In this document: one piece after another, positions 40,595 through 48,942 of the stretch | Layout: the number at the start of each line of letters is the position of its first letter | How positions within the stretch are numbered: position 1 is the first letter of the stretch | NCBI GenBank assembly: GCA_934148875.1 | Contig: CAKPDJ010000006.1 | Coordinates: forward strand, 1 to 49,132 | Length of the DNA stretch: 49,132 nt | Source: an uncultured Bacilli bacterium | Lineage (GTDB): Bacteria; Bacillota_I; Bacilli_A; RF39; UBA660 | Direction: 5' to 3' | Notes under the pieces: generated by a model | Databases searched by the model: none | What the model saw: the letters and a program-made list of their open reading frames with translations, nothing else | Told to the model about the DNA's origin: nothing | Made by a program: the position numbers and the translations under genes

Positions 40595-42346
40595 ATGTTT
40601 GATAAAATCTTATATATTGGTGATACTGATGTAGATATTAGTCTTAATAATGGTGTGTTACTTGCTGATATTATGAATATGCCTATTGTTTTGGAAGATG
40701 ATAATAAGTGTATTTTAGCTGAGATAAAAGATATGCATCCTGATCATGTTAAAGCTAAAATGTTAGGTGAATTAGTTGGGGATAAGTTTATTGGTGGAAT
40801 CTTAAGAAAGCCTAGTTTAAATAGTAGGGTTCGTTCTTTAAATGATAATGAACTTTCATATATTGTTGGAGAAGAAAAGATTGGTAATTTATTACTTGGA
40901 ACTAGTCCATTTTATAATTCTAAAAATATATATGTAAATATGAATGAATTATTTAGTAAACATATATGTATCTTTGGTAATACTGGTAGTGGTAAGAGTT
41001 GTGGTATTGCTAGAATTATTCAGAATGTTTTTTCTAATCCTAATTATGTTCCTTATAGATCTAATTTCTTTATTTTTGATTCATCAGGTGAATATTACTC
41101 AGCTTTTTCTAAGATAAATGAAATAAATCTTAATTATCATTATCGTCTTATTACTACTAATAGTAATTGTCCTTATGAAAATGAAATATTAAAAGTACCA
41201 CTTTGGCTTTTAAATGTTGAAGACTTGGCATTACTTTTATCATGTACTACTCATACGCAGTTATCTATTCTTGAAAAAACTTTAAAACTTGTAAAAATAT
41301 TTTCACAATCAGATCAGGCGGCTGTTAATTATCAAAATCATTTAATAGCTAATGCGATTATGACTATTTTATATTCAAATCAGGGCTCTGCTAGTAAAAG
41401 GGATGAAATATTTTCTATTTTAAATACTTGCCCTACTAATGAGTTTAACTTAAATTCTATTGTGCAGGGAATTGGTTATACTAGAAAACTTCAGGATTGT
41501 TTTTTGATTGATAATTCTGATAATTTTTCAGAGAGAGTTTTACTTACTGAATATGTAAATAAATTTATTAAACCAGAATTAAATCAATATGAACCTGAAA
41601 AGACGCATTATTTTACTTTAAATGATTTAGAGAAAGCATTAAATTTTGCGTTGATAAGTGAGGGATGGTTACGTAATCAAAATGTTTATGCAGATGCAAT
41701 TACTTTAAGGGTTAAGCTCCATGAACTTGTAATTGGACCAAATAGTAAGTTCTTTGATGTAAAAGAGTTTGCACGACTTGATCAATTTATAAGTAGTTTG
41801 ATTATTAGTGATGGAAAAAAATATCAGATAGTCAACTTTAATTTAGAAGATGTTGATGATGGATTTGCTAAGAGTATAGTTAAGATATTTACAAGACTTA
41901 TTTTTGAACTTTCTAAAAAGATGGAAAGAGGTAGTATTCCATTCAATATTTTACTAGAAGAAGCACATCGTTATGTACAAAAAGATACTGATGAGTTCTT
42001 GTTTGGTTATAATATATTTGATAGAGTAGCTAAGGAAGGAAGAAAGTATGGAGTAATTATGTCTTTGATTAGCCAAAGACCTGTTGATTTATCTGAAACT
42101 GTTATCTCACAATGTTCTAATTTTATTATTTTCAAAATGAGCCATCCTAGAGATATTGAATATATTACTAAAATGATTCCTAATATTACGGAAGATACTA
42201 TTGAAAAACAGAAATCACTTCAAGTTGGTAATTGTTTAGTATTTGGTACAGGATTTAAGATACCACTAATAGCTAGACTTGAGATGCCTAATCCAGTTCC
42301 TCAAAGTAGTAGTTGTGATGTTGTTAGTAAATGGACTAATAATTAA
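40595..42346 (+). CDS. HerA-like hexameric ATPase (DUF87)
   Basis: 583 aa. An N-terminal small beta-barrel-like domain (about 1-115; HAS-barrel position) precedes a FtsK/HerA-type RecA-fold motor: Walker A GNTGSGKS (128-135), FIFDSSGEY, Walker B-like FNILLEEAHRY near 450 and sensor-like SLISQRPVDLSETV. HerA pumps DNA with nuclease partners (NurA in archaea; Sir2, DUF4297 and others in bacterial defence). No nuclease partner is adjacent. GGAGGG 6 nt before ATG; 18 nt after ylxM, so cotranscribed with the SRP genes, yet closed by a terminator before ffh. Confidence 0.85.
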   Translation: MFDKILYIGDTDVDISLNNGVLLADIMNMPIVLEDDNKCILAEIKDMHPDHVKAKMLGELVGDKFIGGILRKPSLNSRVRSLNDNELSYIVGEEKIGNLLLGTSPFYNSKNIYVNMNELFSKHICIFGNTGSGKSCGIARIIQNVFSNPNYVPYRSNFFIFDSSGEYYSAFSKINEINLNYHYRLITTNSNCPYENEILKVPLWLLNVEDLALLLSCTTHTQLSILEKTLKLVKIFSQSDQAAVNYQNHLIANAIMTILYSNQGSASKRDEIFSILNTCPTNEFNLNSIVQGIGYTRKLQDCFLIDNSDNFSERVLLTEYVNKFIKPELNQYEPEKTHYFTLNDLEKALNFALISEGWLRNQNVYADAITLRVKLHELVIGPNSKFFDVKEFARLDQFISSLIISDGKKYQIVNFNLEDVDDGFAKSIVKIFTRLIFELSKKMERGSIPFNILLEEAHRYVQKDTDEFLFGYNIFDRVAKEGRKYGVIMSLISQRPVDLSETVISQCSNFIIFKMSHPRDIEYITKMIPNITEDTIEKQKSLQVGNCLVFGTGFKIPLIARLEMPNPVPQSSSCDVVSKWTNN

Positions 42347-42350
42347 TATA

Positions 42351-42378
42351 AAAAGCTAGTAATAATTAGCTTTTTTTT
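42351..42378 (+). terminator. Terminator between herA-like gene and ffh
   Basis: AAAAGCTA (42351-42358) / TAGCTTTT (42367-42374), 8-nt loop, T run. TATAAT directly after it suggests a fresh promoter for ffh. Confidence 0.8.
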
Positions 42379-42411
42379 GTATAATAGTAGTAGTTTGTAA
42401 GGAGGGATAGT

Positions 42412-43719
42412 ATGTTTGAATCACTTGGAGATAGACTTCAAAATGCTCTTCATAAGATTAAAGGTTATGGAAAAATTACAGAAGATAATATTTCTGATAT
42501 GATGAGGGAAATTCGTTTAGCTTTGCTTGAAGCGGATGTTAACTATCAAGTAGTTAAGGAATTTACTAATACAGTTAAGGAAAAAGCACTTGGTGAAGAA
42601 GTACAAAAAAGTATTAAGCCTGGGGATTTATTTGTTAAGATAGTTAAAGATGAACTAACTGAATTATTAGGTGGAGAAAGTGCAACACTTAATATGGTTG
42701 GTAATCCAGCTACTTTAATGTTAGTTGGTTTACAGGGTTCAGGTAAAACAACTACGATTGGAAAACTCGCTAATTTTTTAAGAAAGAAACATAGTAGAAA
42801 ACCTTTACTTGTAGCTTGTGACGTTTATCGTCCAGCAGCAATAGACCAATTAAAGCAACTTGGTAAGCAACTTGGGATTGAGGTATATGAAGAAGGTAAG
42901 AAAGATCCAGTTGAAATAAGTAAAAATGCAATTAGTTATGCCAAAGAAAATGGTTATGATTATGTTTTAATAGATACGGCCGGTAGACTTCATATTGATG
43001 AAGAATTAATGGATGAACTTAAAAATATTCAAAAGGAAATTAAGCCACAAGAAGTGTTATTAGTTATTGATTCTATGATGGGTCAAGATGCTATTAATGT
43101 TATTAAGGGATTTAATGATGCACTAAGTTTAACGGGAGTAATTTTAACTAAATTAGATGGTGATACTAGAGGTGGAGTTGCCCTATCAGTAAGACATTTA
43201 ACTAATGTGCCAATTAAGTTTATTGGTGTTAGTGAAAAACTAGATGGATTAGAAAATTTTGATCCTGAAAGAATGGCTGGAAGAATTCTAGGTATGGGTG
43301 ATATTATTTCACTTGTAGAGAAAGCAACAGAAGCTATAGATGAGAAGGAAGCAATGGATACTGCTAAAAAAATGCAGTCTGGTAAATTCGATTTAGAGGA
43401 CTTCTTAAAACAAATGAAACAAATTAAAAAATTGGGACCACTTGAAAATCTTATAAAACTTTTACCTGGTGCTAAGAAAATGGGTCTTAATAATATTAAT
43501 ATTGATCCTAAGCAAATGGCACATGTTGAAGCAATTATTCTTTCAATGACACCTAAAGAAAGAAGAAATCCCGATATTATAAAGGCTAGTCGTAAGACTA
43601 GAATAGCTAAAGGGTGTGGACTTTCAGTACAAGAAGTTAATAAACTTTTAATGCAATTTGAAGAAATGAAAAAGATGATGAAACAGATGTCTAGTGGTAA
43701 TTTTAAAATGCCCTTTTAG
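42412..43719 (+). CDS. ffh: Signal recognition particle protein Ffh (SRP54)
   Basis: 435 aa. Binds SRP RNA and signal sequences. N domain, G domain with GLQGSGKTTTIGKLA, DVYRPAAIDQLKQL, DTAGRLHIDEELM, TKLDGDTRGG and GVSEKLDGLENFD; Met-rich M domain with KGCGLSVQEVNKLLMQFEEM and KMMKQMSSG. Slightly shorter C-terminal tail than in Bacillus (446). AAGGAGGG precedes ATG. Confidence 0.98.
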   Translation: MFESLGDRLQNALHKIKGYGKITEDNISDMMREIRLALLEADVNYQVVKEFTNTVKEKALGEEVQKSIKPGDLFVKIVKDELTELLGGESATLNMVGNPATLMLVGLQGSGKTTTIGKLANFLRKKHSRKPLLVACDVYRPAAIDQLKQLGKQLGIEVYEEGKKDPVEISKNAISYAKENGYDYVLIDTAGRLHIDEELMDELKNIQKEIKPQEVLLVIDSMMGQDAINVIKGFNDALSLTGVILTKLDGDTRGGVALSVRHLTNVPIKFIGVSEKLDGLENFDPERMAGRILGMGDIISLVEKATEAIDEKEAMDTAKKMQSGKFDLEDFLKQMKQIKKLGPLENLIKLLPGAKKMGLNNINIDPKQMAHVEAIILSMTPKERRNPDIIKASRKTRIAKGCGLSVQEVNKLLMQFEEMKKMMKQMSSGNFKMPF

Positions 43720-43733
43720 GACGTGAATATTTT

Positions 43734-44186
43734 ATGGAAAAGTTTTTTAATTATAATATTAATCAAATTTTAGCTGCTTATATGTATGCTAAAAAAGATG
43801 GTTTAGATTTACCTGTTTCTACAACTAGAGAAGAATGTAGGTTTGTTGCGGATGAATTTGAAAAATACTTAAAAGAACAAGAAATTCAATGTCTGTTTTT
43901 TGACAATTCTTATGAAATAGATAGTAATTATTATTGTGAAACACAAAGTCATTATCTTGTTCCTATAGATATTAATAATATTAAACATTTTGCTTATTGT
44001 GTTATATCTATGATTGATACAAATTCTTTTAGAATTTTATGGAATGCAGCTAATGATAGAATTTTTTCTAGTATTTGTATAAAATGGAAGAAGAGGCAAA
44101 TGGATACAGATTTGGAAACTATTAGTAATTTAGAAAAAAAGTGTAATCAAACTTATGAAAATAATACTGTAACTCAAAAGAAATGA
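43734..44186 (+). CDS. Hypothetical protein (150 aa)
   Basis: No family recognised. Starts 14 nt after ffh, so probably cotranscribed. N-terminal helix (INQILAAYMYAKKDGLDLPV), then EECRFVADEFEKYLKEQEIQ and a beta-rich middle (CLFFDNSYEIDSNYYCETQSHYLVPI split over residues 55-80), soluble; C-terminal Gln/Asn/Lys-rich tail. Followed by a terminator. Confidence 0.7.
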   Translation: MEKFFNYNINQILAAYMYAKKDGLDLPVSTTREECRFVADEFEKYLKEQEIQCLFFDNSYEIDSNYYCETQSHYLVPIDINNIKHFAYCVISMIDTNSFRILWNAANDRIFSSICIKWKKRQMDTDLETISNLEKKCNQTYENNTVTQKK

Positions 44187-44214
44187 ACTGATAATCGGTT
44201 AATTTCTTTTATTT
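44176..44214 (+). terminator. Terminator of the ffh unit
   Basis: AAAAGAAAT-G-AAC (44176-44188) pairs with GTT-A-ATTTCTTTT (44198-44210); T-rich tail. Confidence 0.65.
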
Positions 44215-44231
44215 TGGGCTAAGCAATTATA

Positions 44232-44257
44232 ACACTATTTTTTTTCCGAATAATATA
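44232..44257 (+). promoter_or_regulatory. Possible sigma-K promoter of the CotD-like gene
   Basis: AACA (44231-44234) and AATAATATA (44249-44257) resemble mACm ... CATAnnnTA with about 15-nt spacing; the first C of the -10 is A. Weak alone, but it fits a late coat gene. Confidence 0.35.
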
Positions 44258-44279
44258 AACTAGATAGGAGGAAAGAAAC

Positions 44280-44615
44280 ATGTTTAGAAATTGTTGTTAC
44301 GATAGACAAAACGAAGTAAACAACACTTTTAATGCTGAAAACATCGATGTAGATATGAACATCGAAATGGCTAATAATCAAATGGGTAATATGGCTCAAC
44401 CAATGGCTGGTGGAGTACAAAGACCTATAATTGAACCTATGCAAGAAAGAGTTGTAAATCGTACTATTGTGCATGAAGTTCCACACGTATGTCCTATGAG
44501 AACAAAAATAGTTAATCATCATGTATTTAAACATACTTATCAACCATCTTATTCATGCTGTGAAGAAAATGTGTGCAGTGAAGTTCAATGTGGTTCTTGT
44601 TGTAATTTTAGATAA
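44280..44615 (+). CDS. CotD-like spore coat protein
   Basis: 111 aa. Cys- and His-rich with CC at the N-terminus (MFRNCCYD), a central PIIEP and the CotD-type segment HVCPMRTKIVNHHVFKHTY with CC(EEN)xC and CGSCC at the end. CotD is an inner-coat protein made late in the mother cell; the Cys pairs probably cross-link. Met/Gln/Gly-rich low-complexity stretch at about 30-50. TAGGAGGA precedes ATG. Its 3' end (last codons plus terminator) is duplicated at 46238-46272. Confidence 0.75.
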   Translation: MFRNCCYDRQNEVNNTFNAENIDVDMNIEMANNQMGNMAQPMAGGVQRPIIEPMQERVVNRTIVHEVPHVCPMRTKIVNHHVFKHTYQPSYSCCEENVCSEVQCGSCCNFR

Positions 44616-44635
44616 AAAGTCGAAAGACTTTTTTT
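44601..44635 (+). repeat. Copy 1 of a 35-nt repeat: CotD-like 3' end plus terminator
   Basis: Last codons, stop and terminator hairpin of the CotD-like gene; identical at 34 of 35 positions to 46238-46272 (only the loop base at 44623 differs). Confidence 0.8.
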
Positions 44636-44637
44636 CT
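44614..44637 (+). terminator. Terminator of the CotD-like gene
   Basis: AAAAAGTC (44614-44621), GAAA tetraloop, GACTTTTT (44626-44633), T run. Confidence 0.9.
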
Positions 44638-44684
44638 TTGCCAAAAAATATATTGGATTAATTTATAAAAAGGAATTATCAGTA

Positions 44685-45076
44685 GTGTATAGTAATAATA
44701 AGGAATTACTAGAAAGATTTAATTTTAACTATTTTAAGAATATTAATAATGATGAACTAAATAATATTTTAGAATTAGATCAAAAATATATTTATAGTTG
44801 GAAGTTTAATTTATCAAATGATTCAAAATCTAGTTTAGATGTAAAAGATGAAGAAAAAATACACATATTTGAAACAATTAATAGTATATTAGATAAAATA
44901 AATGTTGTTTTTTGCAGTATTGATATTATAAGAACTACAGATAATCGATATATGGTGTTATGATGAAAAAATTTTAAGAAATAGTTGGTGGTTATGAAAT
45001 AGCTAAATCCATTTATGCTAAAGATATTATAGAGATGTTTAGAGATAACAATATTTACATTTATATTAAAAAATGA
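44685..45076 (+). pseudogene. Remnant of an ATP-grasp ligase-like gene (C-terminal part)
   Basis: A GTG-started frame of 92 codons (44685-44963) has the late ATP-grasp pattern WKFNLSNDSKSSLD... and INVVFCSIDIIRTTDNRYMVL, where intact homologues continue LEINSG. Right there the frame stops. A downstream stretch in another frame, interrupted by TAA, reads EIVGGYEIAKSIYAKDIIEMF (44994-45056), matching the usual C-terminal helix. So the gene has lost its N-terminal half, the EINSG metal site and its frame. The promoter of the next gene lies in its last bases. Confidence 0.65.
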
Positions 45077-45082
45077 TATAAT
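45054..45082 (+). promoter_or_regulatory. Sigma-A promoter of the HExxH gene
   Basis: TTTACA (45054-45059), exactly 17 nt, TGATATAAT with TATAAT at 45077-45082 (extended -10). Because of it, an ATG at 45083 cannot be the start of the next gene. Confidence 0.75.
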
Positions 45083-45106
45083 ATGCTGGTATTTTGGGGG
45101 TATTGT

Positions 45107-46213
45107 ATGAAAACTTTTAGTGATGTTAAGTATTTAGATTCAAGGGATATAGAATTAATTGAAAAAGGTATTAATTATAATGTATGGTTAATGTGTGGTG
45201 ATAATATTGAACAGCAGAAAGAACTTAAAAATATTTTTGTTGGTAAATGCACTAAGTTGAATATAATTGGTCAAAAAGATAAACATCCAATATTATCTTC
45301 TGTAACATTAGGTTATTGTTGTGCTGATGAAAATCAAAATTATATTATTGAAATGTATGGTTATAAAGATTCTACTATTGAAGAACAGAAAAGATTAACT
45401 CATGAAAGTGTCCATGAATTTTGTCATGCTATGCAACATATTATGTGTGATAATTCTAAGTTTTATGATTACAATGGTTGTAGGTATTATGTACATGGTG
45501 GAACAATTGTAGAGGAAAAACTAGAAGAGAAAAAATTTAGTAGATATGGTGTTATGTTTTGTGAAACAATTACTGATTTACTTACTTCAATAGCCATTGC
45601 TTATAATGAAAATAACCATAGATTAAATGCTGATCAAATTTTAACTCATAACTATAGAAATATAGCTAAATATGGTTTGATTTTAGATGGGTATAGTATA
45701 TATACTAGTATAGCAAGGTTAGCAATAGCGGCATTTAATAATGGTATTAACTATTCTTATGATAGTATTTTAAAAAGTGGTCAAAGTATAATAACTGCTA
45801 AAGTTACTGATAGGTTAGGAAATATTAAACCATTAAATGACATGTTGTATGGAATTATGTTTAATTCTAGGTATATAGAAGATTGTTATGATAAATATAT
45901 GGGAAATAATAGTTACTATGAGTTATGTAGTAAATTAGATACAATGCTTAAAGGTGAACAATCTAATCCCTTTATTATAAAAGAAGTAATGCAGTCATTG
46001 GCAGTATTTCATAATAAAAAGAATCAAGACTTATTCACATCAGGTGCTATTACTCAAGATGAATTAATAGAATCTACTAGTTTTTTTAATAATATATTTA
46101 ATGAAATGCAAAATGAATTTAATGCTTACTTTTTTCAAACAGATTTATCCTCTTTGAGTGGTACAATTAAGCCATATCAATTACAAAAAATTAATGATAA
46201 AGATGATAAATAA
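45107..46213 (+). CDS. Putative HExxH metalloprotein (unknown, 368 aa)
   Basis: No family recognised. ATG 45107 lies 5 nt after GGGGGT, and upstream ATG 45083 abuts the -10 box. The motif H99-E-S-V-H103 followed by EFCH107 resembles a zinc-metallopeptidase HExxH helix, and MFCETITDLLTS (about 155) could supply the third ligand Glu. No signal peptide and no membrane segment, so a cytoplasmic (or mother-cell) enzyme. C-terminal half is helical. It shares its terminator sequence with the CotD-like gene. Protease activity is inference. Confidence 0.65.
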   Translation: MKTFSDVKYLDSRDIELIEKGINYNVWLMCGDNIEQQKELKNIFVGKCTKLNIIGQKDKHPILSSVTLGYCCADENQNYIIEMYGYKDSTIEEQKRLTHESVHEFCHAMQHIMCDNSKFYDYNGCRYYVHGGTIVEEKLEEKKFSRYGVMFCETITDLLTSIAIAYNENNHRLNADQILTHNYRNIAKYGLILDGYSIYTSIARLAIAAFNNGINYSYDSILKSGQSIITAKVTDRLGNIKPLNDMLYGIMFNSRYIEDCYDKYMGNNSYYELCSKLDTMLKGEQSNPFIIKEVMQSLAVFHNKKNQDLFTSGAITQDELIESTSFFNNIFNEMQNEFNAYFFQTDLSSLSGTIKPYQLQKINDKDDK

Positions 46214-46237
46214 AAAATTATGCTAATAAGGGTTTGA

Positions 46238-46272
46238 TGTAATTTTAGATAAAAAGTCGTAAGACTTTTTTT
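46238..46272 (+). repeat. Copy 2 of the 35-nt repeat
   Basis: Matches 44601-44635 at 34 of 35 positions, including bases that in copy 1 are the final codons (C-N-F-R-stop) of the CotD-like protein. Here they follow the stop of the HExxH gene, so this looks like the scar of a lost coat-protein gene copy or a recombination event. Confidence 0.8.
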
Positions 46273-46275
46273 GTT
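46251..46275 (+). terminator. Terminator after the HExxH gene
   Basis: AAAAAGTC (46251-46258), GTAA loop, GACTTTTT (46263-46270), T run. Confidence 0.85.
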
Positions 46276-46316
46276 GGTGTTATAATATATAATATATAAT
46301 ATAGGAGATTATACAT

Positions 46317-46739
46317 ATGGTTGATATTAATTCATTTTATAATTCAATTTTAAATATTGATACTAGAGATAAAACAAAAGATATAAAGAATATTGTATTA
46401 GAAGAAAGAAGAAAACTTACTGATCAAGTAGAAGAACTTGATGGTTTTTGCAAATATATTGCTAATCAAATTAAATATCAAATCTCTTTAAAACTAAGTG
46501 GTGTTCATGTTTATTATTTGAACTTAGAAGAATTAGTTGGAGTTGATCATGTAGCACTAATTGCTGAATATATGAATAATGATAACTTAGTTAGATTGTT
46601 GATAGACCCAACATTTTCACAGTTTGTTAGAAAAGATAATAATAAACTTGTTTATTTAGATTTTTGGCCTAGTGATAAAATTACTGATAAGGATTTAGTT
46701 CATGATTTAATAGATAGTGGAGTATCTATAATTGAATAG
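46317..46739 (+). CDS. Hypothetical protein with possible Cys-His-Asp site (140 aa)
   Basis: No family recognised with certainty. After a helical N-terminus, C45 in GFCKYIANQI, H78 in GVDHVALIAEY and D97 in LIDPTFSQF are spaced like the triad of papain/transglutaminase-like folds, and LIDPT(F/Y)SQF is typical of such small domains. The frame stops at 46739, but a +1 frame continues with coding character for 32 codons (46735-46833), so the protein may be truncated by frameshift. TAGGAG precedes ATG. Activity is inference. Confidence 0.6.
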   Translation: MVDINSFYNSILNIDTRDKTKDIKNIVLEERRKLTDQVEELDGFCKYIANQIKYQISLKLSGVHVYYLNLEELVGVDHVALIAEYMNNDNLVRLLIDPTFSQFVRKDNNKLVYLDFWPSDKITDKDLVHDLIDSGVSIIE

Positions 46740-46833
46740 ATTTCAACAATATGTTAATTCGTTTAGTAGTATTTATACTGAATATAATTTGGAAGATTTT
46801 TTAAATTCTACCAGTATCAAAAATAGAAAATAA
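46732..46833 (+). CDS. 33-codon overlapping ORF, possible frameshifted C-terminus of the preceding protein
   Basis: TTG 46732 with GGAG at 46719-46722; encodes NRFQQYVNSFSSIYTEYNL then EDFLNST..., overlapping the previous stop in the +1 frame. Composition and lack of spacing favour it being the original C-terminus displaced by a one-base indel near 46730-46740, though a separate coupled small ORF is possible. Confidence 0.45.
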   Translation: MNRFQQYVNSFSSIYTEYNLEDFLNSTSIKNRK

Positions 46834-46914
46834 TGTCAAGTTTTGTCTAATTAATGTAAATTGCTTGTACTCTTTTTTATTACGGTTTATTATAATTATA
46901 GGGAAGGTGATACA

Positions 46915-47115
46915 GTGATTTATCCATCAATCGATAAGATTTTAAATATTATTGATTCAAAATATGAACTTGTTCATATTATTAGTAAAAGAAGTAAACA
47001 AATGGCTGCTACTGGTCATTATCAAATGCCTGAATATAAGTATGTATCTAAAAAGAATCTTGGTAGAGCATTAGAAGAAATTGAAAATAATTTAATTATT
47101 GTGAAGAAAGATTAA
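46915..47115 (+). CDS. rpoZ: RNA polymerase omega subunit
   Basis: 66 aa from GTG 46915 (GGGAAGGTGA just upstream). IYPSIDKILNIIDSKYELVHIISKRSKQM and KNLGRALEEIENN(L/I)I give the omega pattern, with the universally conserved K-R and A-LEEI residues. Stabilises beta-prime. Not next to gmk or priA as usual. TATAAT at 46891-46896 is a likely -10. The upstream in-frame codons to 46861 are not likely translated. Confidence 0.9.
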   Translation: MIYPSIDKILNIIDSKYELVHIISKRSKQMAATGHYQMPEYKYVSKKNLGRALEEIENNLIIVKKD

Positions 47116-47132
47116 GTTTTTAATCTTTTTTT
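47107..47132 (+). terminator. Terminator of rpoZ
   Basis: AAAGATT (47107-47113) / AATCTTT (47122-47128) including the stop codon; T run. Confidence 0.75.
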
Positions 47133-47160
47133 CTTGTATAATTAATATAGTGGTGATTTT

Positions 47161-47907
47161 ATGAAAATAGAAAAATTTACAAAAAATAAAAATGGTATGT
47201 ATGTACTTGTTTTAGATGATGGTAATAAAATAAAAATACATGAGGATTTAATTTTAAAGTATGAATTATTATTATCTAAAAAAATAAATGATGAATTATT
47301 AGAAACTATTCAAAAAGAAAATCAAATATATGAAATCTATGAAATTGCTTTGAAATATATTAATACTAGATTACGTAGTTCTAAAGAACTAACAGAGTAT
47401 TTAAAGAAAAAAGGTTATGAATGTAATAATATTAATCAAGTATTAGATATGCTTAAAAATCAGGGCTATTTGGATGAAGCAACTTATGCTAACAGTTTTA
47501 TACATGATAAGATATTAATGTCTAATTATGGACCTAATAAAATATGTGGAGAGTTAGAAAAATTAGGAATAGATAATAATATTATTTTAGATAAAATAAG
47601 TGTTTATACTAAAGAAATTGAATGTGAACGAATTAATAAAATTATTGAAAAACAAATTAAAATTAATCATAATAAAGGTGCCGCTTTATTAAAAAGAAAA
47701 ATACAGGCATTTTTATTATCACTTGGATATACAAGTTCTTATATTAATGAATGTATTAATAAATATGATTTTTATGATAAGAATGTGTATGAAAAAGAAT
47801 ATCAAAAAATATTAACTCAGTTAAGTAAAAAATATTCTGGTAAAGAACTAGAATATAAGTTAAAACAAAAATTATATCAAAAGGGTTTTAGTAATTATGA
47901 TATGTAA
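47161..47907 (+). CDS. recX: RecA-modulating protein RecX
   Basis: 248 aa. Regulates RecA filaments. Long form with N-terminal beta extension (KFTKNKNGMYVLVLDDGNKIKI), then tandem three-helix repeats: RLRSSKELTEYLKKKGY, MLKNQGYLDEATYANSFIHDKI, YGPNKICGELEKLGI, and the last ELEYKLKQKLYQKGFS. Matches the Firmicutes RecX of about 260 aa. Not next to recA here. GGTGATTTT upstream. Confidence 0.93.
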   Translation: MKIEKFTKNKNGMYVLVLDDGNKIKIHEDLILKYELLLSKKINDELLETIQKENQIYEIYEIALKYINTRLRSSKELTEYLKKKGYECNNINQVLDMLKNQGYLDEATYANSFIHDKILMSNYGPNKICGELEKLGIDNNIILDKISVYTKEIECERINKIIEKQIKINHNKGAALLKRKIQAFLLSLGYTSSYINECINKYDFYDKNVYEKEYQKILTQLSKKYSGKELEYKLKQKLYQKGFSNYDM

Positions 47908-47935
47908 AAGGAACTTCAATTTGAAGTTCCTTTTT
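47906..47935. terminator. Bidirectional terminator between recX and prsA
   Basis: AAAAGGAACTTCAA (47906-47919) / TTGAAGTTCCTTTT (47921-47934), perfect stem between convergent genes; the true loop is probably the inner few bases. Confidence 0.9.
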
Positions 47936-47937
47936 CT

Positions 47938-48942
47938 TTATTGATTGTTTTTCTTTATATTTTCTTTAGCATTCTTTAGATAAGTTTCATATTGAGATTT
48001 TAAAGTATCATCTTGTATTTCTACTTTATAATCTTTTCTTAATTCTTCTAATGCTGTTATTTGAAGAGTGGCATCATCATTTAATTTATCGTTAGCTAAT
48101 TCTTCAATAATATCTTCTTTAACTGTATTTAATGATGGTTTATCTTTTTGAGCTACTTTTAGAATGATATGATATCCATATGTTGTTTTAACAGGTGTAG
48201 TTGTATATTTTCCTACTTCTAGTTTTTTAGCAGCTTCTTCAAATTCAGAAACCATACTACCATGAGCAAAGTCAGCTAATGTTCCACCATTACTAGCGTT
48301 TGATTCATCATCTGAATATTGTTTAGCTAATTCACTAAAATCTTCGCCATTTTTTAATTTAGCAATGATTTCGTTAGCTTCTTTTAATGCAGCTTCTTCA
48401 GCAGCTTTCTTTTCAGCATCTGTCATAGATGAAGTTACTTCTGGTGAAATTAAAATATGTTTAGCAGAAATATCACCAAATATATCTTCTTCATAAGATT
48501 TATTTATTTCTTTATCTGTTACTTTTGATTTAGCATAATCTTCTACAGCTTTATTTCTTTTATACTGTAATTTTAAATATGCTTTTAAATCATCCATATT
48601 ATCAATACCCCAAGCACTATATGTTTGTTGTAATAAAGTAGTCTCACTACCATTTCCATATTGTTTAACCATTAGGCTAACTTGGTCATCGATTTCCTTT
48701 TTAATTTCATCAGTATCTTCATATTTTTGATTTAATATTTCAGTATCCATTAAATCTAGTAATACACTAAGTGCATATTTATCTTTCATTTCATTATATA
48801 GTGTATCTACTGAAATATTGTTGCCATTTAGTGTTATAACTGCATCTTGGCCATTTTCTAATTTTGGAACTTTTCCACAACCGGTTACTAATAGTAATAA
48901 AGCAGCTGTTGTTCCTACTAATTTAATTGTGTTTTTCTTCAT
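47938..48942 (-). CDS. prsA: Foldase lipoprotein PrsA (parvulin peptidyl-prolyl isomerase)
   Basis: 334 aa. Extracytoplasmic foldase for secreted proteins. Signal with lipobox LVTGC22 (lipid-anchored Cys). Parvulin domain about 165-265: ISAKHILISPE, ANEIIAKLKNGEDFSELAKQYSDD, GGTLADFAHGSMVSEFEEAAKKLEVG and GYHIILKV. N- and C-terminal SurA-like helices flank it. AGGAGG-type site before ATG. Confidence 0.96.
   Translation of the reverse strand: MKKNTIKLVGTTAALLLLVTGCGKVPKLENGQDAVITLNGNNISVDTLYNEMKDKYALSVLLDLMDTEILNQKYEDTDEIKKEIDDQVSLMVKQYGNGSETTLLQQTYSAWGIDNMDDLKAYLKLQYKRNKAVEDYAKSKVTDKEINKSYEEDIFGDISAKHILISPEVTSSMTDAEKKAAEEAALKEANEIIAKLKNGEDFSELAKQYSDDESNASNGGTLADFAHGSMVSEFEEAAKKLEVGKYTTTPVKTTYGYHIILKVAQKDKPSLNTVKEDIIEELANDKLNDDATLQITALEELRKDYKVEIQDDTLKSQYETYLKNAKENIKKNNQ

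Noticed and set aside
46861..46914. N-terminal extension of the omega subunit
   Set aside because: These codons overlap the -10 region and ribosome site; family similarity begins at GTG 46915.
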